Positions 17,704-26,632 of a stretch of 64,000 nucleotides of DNA are shown here, piece by piece. Where the stretch lies: contig NZ_JABXKK010000099.1 of NCBI RefSeq assembly GCF_017115045.1, forward strand, positions 62,001-126,000. The letters run 5' to 3'. The notes under the pieces are model-generated. The model was not told the DNA's origin and ran no database searches. It was given only the letters and a program-made list of their open reading frames with translations. Source of the stretch: Nostoc sp. NMS8 (GTDB lineage Bacteria > Cyanobacteriota > Cyanobacteriia > Cyanobacteriales > Nostocaceae). The position numbers and the translations under genes were made by a program. Each line of letters opens with the position of its first letter. Position 1 is the stretch's first letter.

Positions 17704-19247
17704 TTCTTGACTGGCTCCTGAAATGTGGGGGTGACAGCAAAGTTCATACGTACCAAGCCACCAGGCTCTAAATGCACCAAGCGAGATTGGCTATTTCGTT
17801 CGCGGAATTTTTCGTTATGAGCTAGGGTGTAACCAGTTACACTGCTCAGGTCTAGTACACCTGTGTGGTATCCAGGTAAGGCATTAGCTAAGGAGAACAA
17901 ACCATTAGGATCTGTAGTGATGCGGTTTCCGTCCTCCAGAAAAATCACTGCATTTGGTATCCCCGGCTCACCAGATTGTTGTTCACCGTCAAAGTTTTTA
18001 TCAACAAACACCCGACCGATAATCGTGCCACAGTCAGAAACGATTCCTGAACTAATTTTCAACTGGTGTGTTGCAGGGCCATCCTTGGTGCTAAAACGGT
18101 TATCGGCTCGTTGAGCATTAACGATCGCACTGTTGCGACCAGTCCCACGCAACGCATCAGGTGTTAGTTGAGCAGCGTAGACAATATTCAAGACTTTCTC
18201 TGTGGGAATGCTTGCATCTGTGCGGAATGTTACTGTGTTACCATTGCGTTCTGAAGTAATAGTGACGAGTTGACCATCTACCTCTCCCCGCACAGATTTC
18301 GGCAAAAAATCGAATCCTAAAGGTAGGTTGTCTGTGACAAATATATTATTCAAACTAGCATCAGCGAGATTTTTTACTGACAGGCGGTAGATTACTGTAT
18401 CTCCAGGTTCAGCAGCAGCGCGATCGCTTGTTTTGATAATCTGTAACTGATTGGCTTGACACAAATTTGTAGTAAATTCAAAGGCTAATAAATCCAGTCC
18501 CACAACTTCTGCATTGGGAACTAAAACAACTGTTTGCTCTACTCTGGTTTGGCCTGTGAGACTGATTGGTTGACCATCCAGAGAACTAGCGACATATCGC
18601 ACGACATTATTACCTTGTGTGCCAGTGCTACCAAGGATTTCAATCTTGATTCGCCGTTGTCTGTAGATAGAATTTGGTGGCGGATTAACTACAAAAATGT
18701 AGGTTCTACCTGGATCGGTTTGACCCTTATTCGGATCGAGTAGGAAATTGTAGACACCCGCAGGACTATTCGTAACGAAGTAAGGGTTACTATTCTCAGT
18801 ATTTGGCGATCTACCGCCAGGAACATTGTTATTAGGAATATCTGGTAACTCTGTTCGAGTCAAAGCAACCAAGCTGCCTAATTCTGTCCCCGTTGGATCG
18901 CTAGAGTTAGGTTCGTATACCCCAACTGAAAAACCTGTATAGTCAGGTAAAATTGTGCCAGCGCAACCTAAGATCCGTCCTAAAGGATCAAGTAATGGGG
19001 TAGGACTAACATTTATCTGACTAGAACTTCCTTGATATTGATTATTAGCTGAATCTGTATAAGTGTAAGTAGCTTGATTTATTAATGGCGAAGACGCAAC
19101 TAGATTATTAGTTTGTTGCGCGATCGCTGGTATAGATATAGTAGTATGCAAAAAACTTCCCAGAAGAACACTAGCTGTTAACCGTCGCCACCAGCCACTG
19201 CTAGAAGTAATTTGCTTTTGGTTTTGAGGACGGCTCACTGAACACAT
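17700..19247 (-). CDS. Secreted DUF11 and SdrD-B-like protein
   Basis: 515 residues from the ATG at 19247. That ATG directly abuts AGGAG, whereas a GTG three codons later (19238) has better spacing and may be the true start. The signal peptide ends near IPAIAQQ (about residue 45). The middle holds a DUF11-type repeat (RAAAEPGDTVIYRLSVKN, then TDNLPLGFDFLP). The C-terminal part is a SdrD-B/carboxypeptidase-regulatory-like domain (TIIGRVFVDKNFDGEQQSGE). Overlap with the beta-barrel gene by 4 bp implies translational coupling, and hence probably a shared role at the outer membrane. Confidence 0.82.
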   Translation of the reverse strand: MCSVSRPQNQKQITSSSGWWRRLTASVLLGSFLHTTISIPAIAQQTNNLVASSPLINQATYTYTDSANNQYQGSSSQINVSPTPLLDPLGRILGCAGTILPDYTGFSVGVYEPNSSDPTGTELGSLVALTRTELPDIPNNNVPGGRSPNTENSNPYFVTNSPAGVYNFLLDPNKGQTDPGRTYIFVVNPPPNSIYRQRRIKIEILGSTGTQGNNVVRYVASSLDGQPISLTGQTRVEQTVVLVPNAEVVGLDLLAFEFTTNLCQANQLQIIKTSDRAAAEPGDTVIYRLSVKNLADASLNNIFVTDNLPLGFDFLPKSVRGEVDGQLVTITSERNGNTVTFRTDASIPTEKVLNIVYAAQLTPDALRGTGRNSAIVNAQRADNRFSTKDGPATHQLKISSGIVSDCGTIIGRVFVDKNFDGEQQSGEPGIPNAVIFLEDGNRITTDPNGLFSLANALPGYHTGVLDLSSVTGYTLAHNEKFRERNSQSRLVHLEPGGLVRMNFAVTPTFQEPVKK

Positions 19248-19390
19248 CTCCTATGAAATGTCAAGCTTGTTGTTAATAAAAGCACTTATTTATTTGTGGA
19301 AATCCAGTTAAGCCAAAACCTTTTAAAAATTTTGTTTCCAGTTTCCATCTCGAAATACAGTCAGAAAGACGGCGTATCTACGCGTCCTAA

Positions 19391-19954
19391 TCAGCGCACT
19401 TGGGTTTGATAAGTCGCTTTCACTGTTGTCTTCGCTGCAAGAGAGGGAATCTGCAAACGGATATGGGTGTAAGCACTGGCTGGTGCTGGCTTTGTTTCCA
19501 CTTTGCCGTTAGGAAGAGTAACTTTCACAGTGGGATTTTCGACAAAGCTACGTCCGCCATCAATGCTATAAATAACTTTGGCATTCTTGGCGACATTGGT
19601 AGAATTCAGCACGTAGACCATTCCTTTGGGAATAGGTTGATTAAACGTCAAATTCTTTACTGGGCGATCGCTATTATTTTCGCCAGTTAAGGTATATCGC
19701 AACACATCTCCAGGTTGCACCACAACTTGACCTTTTAAAGGTTCCCATTTCTGACTTTGCTTACCCTGCTGATCCTGTGCTACTACTTGTTTTTCTGCTT
19801 CTAAGCGCAATTGAATTTGCCCTTGAGTTTTGATATTCTCAGCAACAGCACTTGTAGAATGCCATACATTTGCGATTCCTGGAATTTGACCGACAAATGG
19901 GACTGTAGCAATGAGAGCAAATGCTCCTAAACCTGCAAGAGAAAAATGCTTCAT
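19391..19954 (-). CDS. Small secreted DUF11-type protein
   Basis: 187 residues from the ATG at 19954, chosen over an upstream TTG (19969) because GAGG lies about 11 nt before it and the product begins with a clean signal peptide (MKHFSLAGLG). The mature part is a single DUF11-like beta domain: VQPGDVLRYTLTGENNSDRPVKN, LTFNQPIPKGMVYVL, and a final KATYQTQVR strand. It lies between the two larger members of the cluster. It may serve as a minimal subunit or adaptor; that role is inferred. Confidence 0.82.
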   Translation of the reverse strand: MKHFSLAGLGAFALIATVPFVGQIPGIANVWHSTSAVAENIKTQGQIQLRLEAEKQVVAQDQQGKQSQKWEPLKGQVVVQPGDVLRYTLTGENNSDRPVKNLTFNQPIPKGMVYVLNSTNVAKNAKVIYSIDGGRSFVENPTVKVTLPNGKVETKPAPASAYTHIRLQIPSLAAKTTVKATYQTQVR

Positions 19955-20139
19955 AATAAATAACCTCAAAAAATTTCCAGAATCTTGATTGTTGACTTAT
20001 CTTTCCCTGCTTTTGCGAAGAAAGAGTCACTCCCCTATTTGGTTCCTGTTTAGAGGTTGGGGATAAGGTTAACTGGTTGCGGCGATCGCTCTCTTAGAAT
20101 CTGCGAACGTCACAACCCCCAATCCCCAATCCCAAGGAA

Positions 20140-22629
20140 TTAGTTCACCTTGCGTTGGAAGGTAAATGTTCTTTGAATGCCCGGTGCAATCTGTCCAGTA
20201 GCAGTATTTACATACTTTGTGACATCACTGTTTACCGTGGTTCCAGTTTGATCAATACCAAGGTTACTAGCTGGATTACCACTGAAGAATTGGATAGTTG
20301 AAGCTCCAGAATCTTTAGCTGAACCAACAATGTTGCTAGTATCAATTTGAGTGTTATTGTCGTTGTCTAGCGCCCAGTTGTTGGGGGTTTGCGTACCATC
20401 TTCAGTAATCACAACTTTGTTAGCATTCAAAATCACGTTACCGGTTCCAGCTTGAGGATCGGAAATATTTGTGTATTGAATTTGGTACTCAATAATGTTT
20501 CCTGGTGCAGGCTTCTTCGGAGTGGTACTGAATGTGCCATCAGTGCCTTGTACTGCTGGGCCAGTTCCTAATAGAACTCGTGACATCTTCACCATTTTCA
20601 AGAAACCAGTGTAAACGCGATCGATGGAGATGTTGTTAATCTCACCACTATCAACTACACCATTATTATTAGTGTCAATAAAGGCAGTAATGGGTACTGG
20701 GAAGCCCTTATTGATATCAGTCGATAGTTGCGTACCAGCTGGTAGGTCAACTTCTACGCCATAATTTACACTGCTTCCAGCAGCAACACCAGAGATTTTA
20801 ATTGGTGTATTATTGGCTGCTAGGGTAAAAGTGCCAACGTTATTGGTGATGCTGTAAGTATAGACAGCAGATTGACTGTTATAGCTAACAGTCACCTTTG
20901 TACCATTGGGCAAATCTGTGGCTGTAGCTGGTACTGTTGGTACTATTGTAATGTCATTAGGGTTAGTCCCACTGTTCTTAATTGTGTTAGTGAAACCAAC
21001 TGATTGTGGGTCAAGCGTACTACCAGGTGATGTGTTAGGAGGAACAAAAGAGGATTTGTTTGTGAAGTCGTCGTTATTATTTGTTGGGCCAACAGCATCA
21101 GGGGCATTATTCGGCCCGTTTAAAACTGAGTTTGCTTGGGCGACTGAAACGGTGTAGACGTTGACATTTCCTGTAACAGAATTACTACCTTGGTTGTTAT
21201 TACCTGTGTCAGTTTGATTGGTAGGAACTGTATCGGGATAATAGCCAGAGTCTACTGTAGTAGGAAAGGTTCCATTAGTGGGGTTAATGTTATCTGGATT
21301 TTGATCGCCTGAATCGTCAAAGAGTAGAGGGCTATTTGGATCTCCAGCAGTTTTACCGAACACTTGAGCGATGTTGTTAATATTTGTCGCTGTCGTTCCT
21401 GTGATTCCAGTGGTCTTTACTTGTACTGTAAAACCTGTAACAGTTGTCCCTGTGGCAACTGAAGAGATAGAGTTAGGATCGTTAATAAAACCAACCCGTT
21501 TAACAACACCACCTGTTACATTAGCACTGTTAGTTTTCCACAAAGCCTGATCGGCAGTTGTAGTTGCAGGATCTTCACCAGCGTAAACCACTATCCACCC
21601 TGAAGGAGCGGTTGGAGTTCCATTAAGAGTTGTTGATGCTGGAAGTGCATCAGAAACTAAGATGCGAGTAACTGGATTACCGTCTACATTGATACTTGTA
21701 CCAGCTAAAGCTGCGGGTGTTAGCCCACGATTGGTTACGTCGTTGCTCTCAACTCGCAAGCTTAAACCATAAGTCAGCACATCATCATTGAGTACGGAAG
21801 TGTTACCAGCGTTATAGCCTGTTCGAGTTTTGAGTATTGTGGCTAGAGCAACAGTTTTAGCTGTGTTGCCTACTTGAATTTGCTGGGTAATACTAGATTC
21901 TCGTGTACCGTTAACTGGTGTACCAGGAACTTCCCCGCCACCTGCGTTATCAGCATTATCTACAGTATAAACGTCACCACCATCGGGACTCCGCAGTTGG
22001 TTTTGGGCATCACCAGGAGTGTTACCAAGGGTAACTTTAATTACGTCGCCCGATTGAGCGCCAGTCTGTACAGTTATCGGCACACGCACCAACACAGTAC
22101 CACTAACCGGAATTGAGGGTGTATCTACACCACCAGCTGTTACGTTTGTCCAAGTTGCACCACCATCTGTACTGTATTGGAGTGTGCCACTAGCTGGTGT
22201 TACCCCATTTTTATCAGCAGGAAGTACACCAGAAACTGTACCAGGCCCAGTTGTTGTTGCTTGGTTAGGAATATGGAATTTGGTGGGGTCGTTACCTACG
22301 TTTGTTAGGGTGTAGGTGTAGGTTAGTAAATCGTTAATTGCAACAGTGCCACCATTGTTATCTGTAACACCCGACGCTGTGACAGTAATACCCGCAACCT
22401 CTGCTACAGTCACGGTGACAGTGTTAGAGGTGGAATTTATAGTTGTCCCTGGATTGTTAGGATCTTCGTAGGTTGCTGTTGCAGTGTTACTGATAGATGT
22501 ACCTCCAGTAGTTCCGTCAGCTAATACAGGTGCGACAAATTGGAAAAGGCTACCAGTTAATAATGCTGTTGCTACTAGAGATTGGTAAACTTTACGCTGC
22601 TTGTTGACAGATTGATTTCGATTTACCAT
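20140..22629 (-). CDS. Large secreted DUF11-type repeat protein
   Basis: 829 residues from the ATG at 22629. An upstream in-frame TTG (22734) is rejected because the ATG gives an ideal signal peptide, with basic n-region MVNRNQSVNKQRK and cleavage after PVLADG. The mature protein is rich in Thr, Asn, Gly and Pro, with very few Cys, and carries several DUF11-type segments, e.g. NDLLTYTYTLTNVGNDPTKF, ending in IQRTFTFQRKVN. Calcium-binding-like DTNNNGVVDSGE occurs near the C-terminal third. It is the first gene of the five-gene cluster and follows a long gene-free leader region. Confidence 0.85.
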   Translation of the reverse strand: MVNRNQSVNKQRKVYQSLVATALLTGSLFQFVAPVLADGTTGGTSISNTATATYEDPNNPGTTINSTSNTVTVTVAEVAGITVTASGVTDNNGGTVAINDLLTYTYTLTNVGNDPTKFHIPNQATTTGPGTVSGVLPADKNGVTPASGTLQYSTDGGATWTNVTAGGVDTPSIPVSGTVLVRVPITVQTGAQSGDVIKVTLGNTPGDAQNQLRSPDGGDVYTVDNADNAGGGEVPGTPVNGTRESSITQQIQVGNTAKTVALATILKTRTGYNAGNTSVLNDDVLTYGLSLRVESNDVTNRGLTPAALAGTSINVDGNPVTRILVSDALPASTTLNGTPTAPSGWIVVYAGEDPATTTADQALWKTNSANVTGGVVKRVGFINDPNSISSVATGTTVTGFTVQVKTTGITGTTATNINNIAQVFGKTAGDPNSPLLFDDSGDQNPDNINPTNGTFPTTVDSGYYPDTVPTNQTDTGNNNQGSNSVTGNVNVYTVSVAQANSVLNGPNNAPDAVGPTNNNDDFTNKSSFVPPNTSPGSTLDPQSVGFTNTIKNSGTNPNDITIVPTVPATATDLPNGTKVTVSYNSQSAVYTYSITNNVGTFTLAANNTPIKISGVAAGSSVNYGVEVDLPAGTQLSTDINKGFPVPITAFIDTNNNGVVDSGEINNISIDRVYTGFLKMVKMSRVLLGTGPAVQGTDGTFSTTPKKPAPGNIIEYQIQYTNISDPQAGTGNVILNANKVVITEDGTQTPNNWALDNDNNTQIDTSNIVGSAKDSGASTIQFFSGNPASNLGIDQTGTTVNSDVTKYVNTATGQIAPGIQRTFTFQRKVN

Positions 22630-23459
22630 AGAAGTAGTTTGTTTTTTTGCTGAACTTGTATCTTGGATTTTGAGACAGGATAAAGTTCGGCAATTCCTTA
22701 AAAAATTGCCGATTATAGCTGCCCAAAGCTTCAATGTTTTGGGAATGCCTATTTAAGAAGTTAAATTACTGACACTCCTAAGAAACTGTATTGAGGCAAT
22801 AACCAGAAATAATTTGTCTACTTGTTTTACGCTTACCCTTGAAAATCAAGGCTGGCAATCGCAAATATGTGTAATTTATTACTGTGTTTTGCTAATTTAT
22901 CGTTCTATATAGCAATGTAGCTTTTAAAGCAAAAAAAATCTTCGGTGTAAATAAGTAACTCCTTTGGCTGTGAATAAGTGCATTAAAGCGGAGAAATTAG
23001 CTTTATTTTGGCAACACACATAGAAATTTTAATGGTTGAACTCAGACTTTAGGAAGACTAAAACCTATATTTGAAAACGCTTTTGAGTTTTGGCTGTCAT
23101 AAATCTGTATTACTCTGTGGAGTTATTTAGATTAAAAAATTGAAAGTTAACTAGGCGATCTAGATCGCTTAAATGAGATGGTATTTTTAATAAATGCAAT
23201 TTAATCATAACTATGATGCAATTTAATCATATTTATTCTCAATATTAATACTTATTAATTTAAACTATTTCTTTTTTTTTAACGTTCTATATATACGTAT
23301 AAATGCTTAATATAGGGATTACTGATATTAAAGTTTTACAAGAATCCTTTTGCTCAACACCAAGCATACCAGACTATTTTTGTCGGGTATGTTTGACTGG
23401 TATTTTTGCTCGTGTTACTATCAGGCGACAGTCGACAGACAAACAGGGAAAGCTAGTTT
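22630..23459. other. 830-bp gene-free divergent control region
   Basis: This AT-rich gap separates the first DUF11 gene (minus strand) from the threonine synthase gene (plus strand). Both promoters must lie here. I see no ORF with support, no large repeat and no clear operator; the reading frame beginning at 23303 only overlaps the thrC start out of frame. Confidence 0.6.
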
Positions 23460-24764
23460 ATGACTCAGGCAATTACAACCCAAACCCAAACCAGCACTGC
23501 CTACTTTCAAGCCTTGAAGTGTAAGGAATGTGGTGCAGAATATGAACTCAAGGCCAGCAATGTTTGTGAGTTATGTTTTGGGCCATTAGAAGTTAAGTAT
23601 GACTACAACGCCCTACGTCTGACTGTCACTCGTGAAACAATTCAAGCTGGCCCCAATTCAATTTGGCGCTACCGTCCCTTTTTGCCTGTCGCAACTGATA
23701 ATGTTATTGATGTGGGAACGGGGATGACTCCCTTGGTTCGTTCCCACCGTCTTGCCCGTCGCTTGGGTCTAAATAAGCTTTATATAAAAAATGATGCCGT
23801 GAATATGCCCACCCTGAGCTTTAAGGATCGGGTGGTGTCAGTCGCCCTATCTAGAGCGCGAGAGTTGGGTTTCACTACTGTTTCTTGCGCTAGTACTGGT
23901 AATTTGGCAAATTCTACAGCCGCGATCGCAGCTCATGCCGGCTTAGACTGCTGTGTGTTCATCCCCGCAGATTTAGAAGCCGGTAAAATTATCGGTAGCC
24001 TGATCTACAGTCCCACCCTAATGGCAGTCAAGGGCAACTACGATCAAGTAAATCGCCTTTGTTCGGAAGTTGCTAATACACATGGCTGGGGTTTTGTCAA
24101 CATTAATCTGCGTCCATATTACTCTGAAGGTTCTAAGACGCTAGGTTTTGAAGTTGCGGAACAACTAGGCTGGGAACTACCCGATCATGTTGTTGCTCCC
24201 TTAGCATCTGGTTCGCTGTTTACAAAAATTTATAAAGGGTTCCAAGAATTTATCGAAGTTGGTTTGGTAGAAAACAAGAGCGTCCGTTTCAGTGGCGCTC
24301 AAGCTGAAGGTTGTTCACCCATTGCCCAAGCCTTCAAAGAAGGACGCGACTTTATTAAGCCAGTTAAACCAAATACAATTGCGAAATCGCTAGCGATCGG
24401 CAATCCAGCAGACGGCATTTATGCTGTGGAGTTAGCTCAGAAAACTGGTGGTAACATTGAATCAGTCAATGATGCCGAAATTATTGATGGCATCAAACTG
24501 CTGGCAGAAACCGAAGGCATCTTCACAGAAACGGCTGGTGGTACAACCGTCGCCGTGCTGAAAAAGCTGGTAGAAGCTGGCAAAATTGATCCAGACGAAA
24601 CTACTGTGATTTACATCACTGGAAATGGTCTGAAAACTCAAGAAGCAATCCAAGGCTACGTTGGCGAACCCTTGACTATTGATGCGAAACTCGATAGTTT
24701 TGAACGGGCGCTAGAGCGATCGCGTACTCTAGATCGCTTGGAATGGCAACAAGTCCTCGTTTAA
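23460..24764 (+). CDS. thrC: Threonine synthase with N-terminal zinc ribbon
   Basis: A PLP-dependent fold-type II enzyme, 434 residues. Residues about 20-43 form a Cys4 zinc-ribbon (CKECG...CELCF). The PLP lysine is in TLSFKDRVV, the phosphate loop in SASTGN-like CASTGNLAN, and the late ITGNGLKTQEA segment fits the family. This is one of two threonine synthase homologs in the window; the other, at 32004, is shorter and lacks the ribbon. The gene is followed after an STRR by a MoaD/ThiS-like gene, the context in which a sulfur-carrier-dependent amino-acid synthase could occur, as with CysO-CysM. The specific reaction is therefore less certain than the family. Confidence 0.88.
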   Translation: MTQAITTQTQTSTAYFQALKCKECGAEYELKASNVCELCFGPLEVKYDYNALRLTVTRETIQAGPNSIWRYRPFLPVATDNVIDVGTGMTPLVRSHRLARRLGLNKLYIKNDAVNMPTLSFKDRVVSVALSRARELGFTTVSCASTGNLANSTAAIAAHAGLDCCVFIPADLEAGKIIGSLIYSPTLMAVKGNYDQVNRLCSEVANTHGWGFVNINLRPYYSEGSKTLGFEVAEQLGWELPDHVVAPLASGSLFTKIYKGFQEFIEVGLVENKSVRFSGAQAEGCSPIAQAFKEGRDFIKPVKPNTIAKSLAIGNPADGIYAVELAQKTGGNIESVNDAEIIDGIKLLAETEGIFTETAGGTTVAVLKKLVEAGKIDPDETTVIYITGNGLKTQEAIQGYVGEPLTIDAKLDSFERALERSRTLDRLEWQQVLV

Positions 24765-24766
24765 GT

Positions 24767-24891
24767 AGGAGTTAGGAGTTAGGAGTTAGGAGTTTTTTTA
24801 TTCATAACTCTTTACTTTATTCTCCACTCCTCACATCTCACCCCTTACAGATGACTCCTAACTCTTCACTCCTCACTCCTCACTCTTCACC
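24767..24891. repeat. Heptamer repeats AGGAGTT and complementary CTCCTCA tracts
   Basis: About four copies of AGGAGTT at 24767-24795 face several CACTCCT units at 24824-24891. The two tracts are roughly complementary, so the RNA between thrC and the MoaD-like gene could fold into a long hairpin. Confidence 0.65.
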
Positions 24892-24909
24892 CCTTCACTT
24901 TGTACTTCT

Positions 24910-25185
24910 ATGGCTGTAAAAGTTTTAGTTCCTACAACTCTTCAGAGTTTTACCAATAATCAAGCTACTCTAGAATCCACCGGCAGCACTATTGCTGAAT
25001 TGTTAGATTCCTTAGAAAAAAGCTTTCCTGGTATTAAATCTCGGTTGTGCGATGAACAAGGTAAACTACGTCGGTTTGTAAATTTTTACGTCGATAGCGA
25101 AGATATCCGTCATCTAGATGGGATTAACACAACTCTAAAAGATGGCGATGAAGTAAGTATTGTCCCAGCTGTCGCTGGTGGTTAA
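24910..25185 (+). CDS. MoaD/ThiS-like sulfur-carrier protein
   Basis: 91 residues with the ubiquitin-like beta-grasp pattern and a C-terminal Gly-Gly (VPAVAGG), which is the site for adenylation and thiocarboxylate formation. The body (STIAELLDSLEKSFPGIKSRL, DGDEVSIVP) fits MoaD/CysO-type carriers. No moaE or thiG is nearby; the neighbour is a threonine-synthase-family enzyme 145 bp upstream on the same strand. By analogy with CysO-CysM of mycobacteria, the pair might use protein-bound sulfide in amino-acid synthesis. That role is inference. Confidence 0.88.
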   Translation: MAVKVLVPTTLQSFTNNQATLESTGSTIAELLDSLEKSFPGIKSRLCDEQGKLRRFVNFYVDSEDIRHLDGINTTLKDGDEVSIVPAVAGG

Positions 25186-25244
25186 TACAGAGAACCCCAA
25201 ATCAGTAGAAACCTGACAATACAACTCTTTGAAAAATTACCCCG

Positions 25245-25270
25245 TTCCCAGTCGGAGACTGGGAATTCTC
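25245..25270 (+). terminator. Hairpin between convergent genes
   Basis: TTCCCAGTC (25245-25253) pairs perfectly with 25257-25265 around a 3-nt loop, 60 bp after the MoaD-like stop. The T-rich tail is weak. It could serve either convergent gene. Confidence 0.55.
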
Positions 25271-25325
25271 ATTAGTGGACTATCGCCTCCCTTACTCGCG
25301 GCAGAGACGCTTTTCATTTTGCTAA

Positions 25326-25679
25326 CTATGCAGTAATTATCTGAGAAAGTCTTTGTCGCCAAGACTCATTGTCATCGATAGTTAAGATAATCCGTTTGTA
25401 GGATTCATCTCGCAATTGAATCGTTAAATAATTTGTCTCTCGATTTACATACCAAAACTCTTTACCACGGTTAGTGTAATAAGTTCCAGCCTTAATCACT
25501 CCAGGAATAAAGCTACCAGGGGCACGCAATTCTCGCCAATTACTTTGGGGTTCATCTGTTGTAACTTGTTCAATATGGGCTAGTGATATTTGCCAAAGTT
25601 TATTCAACCGAACAGCTAGCAGTTGCTCTTGAAACGTAAATTCTATCTGCAATTTATCATCAACTATACTTAGGTTCAT
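25326..25679 (-). CDS. Small PH-like hypothetical protein
   Basis: 117 residues, no signal or membrane segment. The pattern IKAGTYYTNRGKEFWYVNRE followed by YLTIQLRDESYKRIILTIDD resembles bacterial PH-like domains (a strand series with a closing helix, WRQRLSQII). The resemblance is by eye only. It is convergent with the MoaD-like gene and separated from the next gene by a repeat-rich gap. Confidence 0.7.
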   Translation of the reverse strand: MNLSIVDDKLQIEFTFQEQLLAVRLNKLWQISLAHIEQVTTDEPQSNWRELRAPGSFIPGVIKAGTYYTNRGKEFWYVNRETNYLTIQLRDESYKRIILTIDDNESWRQRLSQIITA

Positions 25680-25793
25680 GATGAATTTCGTTGCCAGTAA
25701 TTTTTTATCTAGTATTACTTACAAACATCCGATCATAATCAGTAAGCAGGTGGGCGTCAATATTTTTCGTTGGGATAAGACAGGATAGCGCAG

Positions 25794-25890
25794 CGGTAGC
25801 GAGTCTGCGTACCCTTACAGGGAAGCAAGCTACGCTTTTAGCGTCTGTCTGCGACACGCTGCGCGAACGTAGAGAGCGTCGGCAGGAGAG
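25794..25890. repeat. Second GATAGCGCAGCGGTAGCGA repeat, complex copy
   Basis: Starts with the same 19-mer as 5787-5805 and continues into a GC-rich tract of short palindromes (GAAGCAAGCTACGC, GACACGCTGCGCG). A related fragment lies at 46115-46162. Confidence 0.6.
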
Positions 25891-26101
25891 AATAGGGTTT
25901 CAGCCTCGTTCATTTTTGTTAACATCGGGTAGCTATTAATTTGTGGTAGTAGTAAAATTTATAGGTGATAGAAATATCCACCTACAGATAAATTTATATT
26001 CTTGTTTTATTGGTGAGCATTTGGCAATTTGGCAGATTGTAATTAGAGTATTTTGATATATTGCATGAAATTACCAAGATGTTTTTACTTATTATACAGA
26101 G

Positions 26102-26126
26102 GACGGGCTAACCCCCGTCTTTTTTG
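26102..26126 (+). terminator. Orphan intrinsic terminator
   Basis: GACGGG/CCCGTC stem with a 6-nt loop followed by seven T residues. No annotated gene ends here on the plus strand; the nearest gene on either side is on the minus strand. It suggests a short unannotated transcript from within 25900-26100. Confidence 0.65.
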
Positions 26127-26310
26127 TTGCTGATTAGCATTTTGGGATTAATTACAATCAAGTAGTTAGTATGATTATTTTTAACATCTATATTAATTAA
26201 TATGCCCTGACTTATGGTAGATTAATTTTATATTCTATGTATTCAGTTATACCAATCAATCTATTATCAGGTTTCAAGATATTTGCACACATCCTATAGG
26301 AAGATGCCCT

Positions 26311-26382
26311 ATGAATAGAATAATGGGTAAATTGACTTGGAATGTTGTTATGCACTGGATTTATATAAAGGTTTGGTGGTGA
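26311..26382 (+). CDS. Candidate 23-residue Trp-rich micro-protein
   Basis: An ATG at 26311 preceded at 7 nt by AGGAAG opens a 23-codon frame ending in TGA at 26382. The product, MNRIMGKLTWNVVMHWIYIK then VWW, has four Trp and is amphipathic to hydrophobic. Its last codons form the 5' arm of a strong intrinsic terminator (26367-26396). RBS, ORF and terminator together suggest a genuine short mRNA; alternatives are a leader peptide or a chance ORF next to the MITE-like element at 26412. I do not recognise the peptide. Confidence 0.4.
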   Translation: MNRIMGKLTWNVVMHWIYIKVWW

Positions 26383-26396
26383 GCCAAACCTTTTTT
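26367..26396 (+). terminator. Strong intrinsic terminator overlapping the micro-ORF
   Basis: AAAGGTTTGG pairs with CCAAACCTTT across a 7-nt loop and runs into six T residues. It is the best-formed terminator in the window and follows no annotated gene except the 23-codon ORF. Confidence 0.8.
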
Positions 26397-26411
26397 ATAT
26401 GTATTTAAAAT

Positions 26412-26530
26412 GGGAGCATCCCAATTTTGCAAATTGATTAAGATAACAGATTGTCGCGAACGCTCCATTTCATTACACTTGCAATGACAAAATATGTTTT
26501 TACACATTTGGGATGCTCCCTTTAAAATTG
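26412..26530. mobile_element. 119-bp element with GGGAGCATCCCAA terminal inverted repeats
   Basis: Perfect 13-bp inverted ends (26412-26424 and 26518-26530) enclose a non-coding interior. The right end read on the minus strand (GGGAGCATCCCAAATGTGTAA) resembles a solo end at 36770-36797, so this is a dispersed MITE-like family. Confidence 0.6.
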
Positions 26531-26632
26531 GGTATGAGGCATTACAAAATAGATTTTCATTGTTTTTTGTAAGCAATTAGGTATAAGCCTCTATCAAGAC
26601 TTAAGTTCTATAAGATTTATCTGCAAACAGAA

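Noticed and set aside
26063..26113. A 10-codon ORF before the orphan terminator at 26102
   Set aside because: Too short, no convincing ribosome-binding site, and the overlap of stop and stem could be coincidence.
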